5,729 nucleotides of DNA from Desulfarculus sp. GTDB taxonomy: Bacteria > Desulfobacterota > Desulfarculia > Desulfarculales > Desulfarculaceae. The position numbers were made by a program, and so were the translations under genes. The stretch is from NCBI GenBank assembly GCA_020216625.1, contig JAIUYB010000181.1, forward strand, positions 1 through 5,729, written 5' to 3'. How positions within the stretch are numbered: position 1 is the stretch's first letter; each line of letters begins with the position of its first letter. Positions 5,613 through 5,729 of this stretch are shown piece by piece. The notes under the pieces are model-generated. The model saw nothing but the letters and a program-made list of their open reading frames with translations, made no database searches and was not told the origin of the DNA.

Positions 5613-5729
5613 TCAATCGTCCAGACCGTACTTTTTCAGTTTGCGCCAGAGGGTGGTGCGGGTCATGCCCAGGACCCTGGCCGCCTGGCCCCGGTTGCCG
5701 CCCACCTGGCCCAGAATCTGGCGGATGTG
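5613..5729 (-). CDS. C-terminus of NtrC-family sigma-54-dependent regulator (Fis-type HTH), 5' end outside window
   Basis: The frame, open from the window edge, encodes 38 residues and stops at TGA 5615-5613. The tail contains ILGQVGGNRGQAARVLGM and then TRTTLWRKLKKYGL, a classic Fis-type helix-turn-helix (xNRxxAARxLGxxRxTLxRKLKxYGL) that ends bacterial enhancer-binding proteins of the NtrC family. The AAA+ and sensory/receiver domains would lie beyond 5729. The gene is co-oriented with, and immediately upstream of, the sigma-54 operon whose control region carries two related palindromes, so it is the likely local activator. Whether it belongs to a two-component pair cannot be seen here. Confidence 0.9.
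   Translation of the reverse strand, partial: HIRQILGQVGGNRGQAARVLGMTRTTLWRKLKKYGLDD

Noticed and set aside
1..5729. CRISPR arrays, tRNA/rRNA genes, insertion sequences, attachment sites
   Set aside because: I saw no spaced direct repeats, structural RNA signatures, transposase motifs or terminal inverted repeats; coding density is high with one 253-base gap, which is explained by the control region.

Overview
The window is a compact, GC-rich bacterial operon read entirely on the minus strand, preceded by the last codons of a sigma-54-type activator. The style suggests a deltaproteobacterium (Desulfobacterota, sulfate-reducer-like): strong G/C third-position bias, a dedicated bacterial enhancer-binding regulator with a -24/-12 promoter, and a TauE/SafE permease next to a PEP-synthase-like protein, a lone receiver and a universal stress protein. 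The taxonomic call is inference from gene content and style, not from a marker gene.

Layout, in the direction of transcription (right to left). 5729-5613: C-terminal 38 residues of an NtrC-family regulator, ending in a Fis-type helix-turn-helix. 5612-5360: a 253-base intergenic control region holding two palindromes built from the same TTGAAACA half-site (candidate activator sites), a very AT-rich stretch, a textbook sigma-54 promoter (TGGCACG-N4-TTGC, 5414-5400) and a strong ribosome binding site. Then five tightly packed genes: a TSUP (TauE/SafE) permease (5359-4415); a secreted, C-terminally membrane-anchored protein of the TIGR02186/Alph_Pro_TM type (4413-3625); an 863-residue PEP-synthase-like protein with an ATP-grasp domain and phosphohistidine swivelling domain but no recognisable PEP/pyruvate barrel (3625-1034); a single-domain response regulator (1032-643); and a universal stress protein cut by the window edge (620-1). 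Gene junctions are 1-nt gap, 1-nt overlap (TGATG), 1-nt gap and 22-nt gap, so translation is probably coupled.

How it may work together (inference): the adjacent enhancer-binding protein, responding to a signal not visible here, switches on the sigma-54 promoter. The permease and its anchored partner would form an anion (possibly sulfite or organosulfur) export module. The cytoplasmic part looks like a phospho-signalling module: an ATP-dependent histidine-phosphorylating enzyme of unknown acceptor encoded directly before a lone receiver and a universal stress protein, with no histidine kinase in the window. The PEP-synthase-like protein, with its unassigned N- and C-terminal regions, and its possible partnership with the receiver are the most novel elements. 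All long plus-strand open frames are GC-driven shadows.
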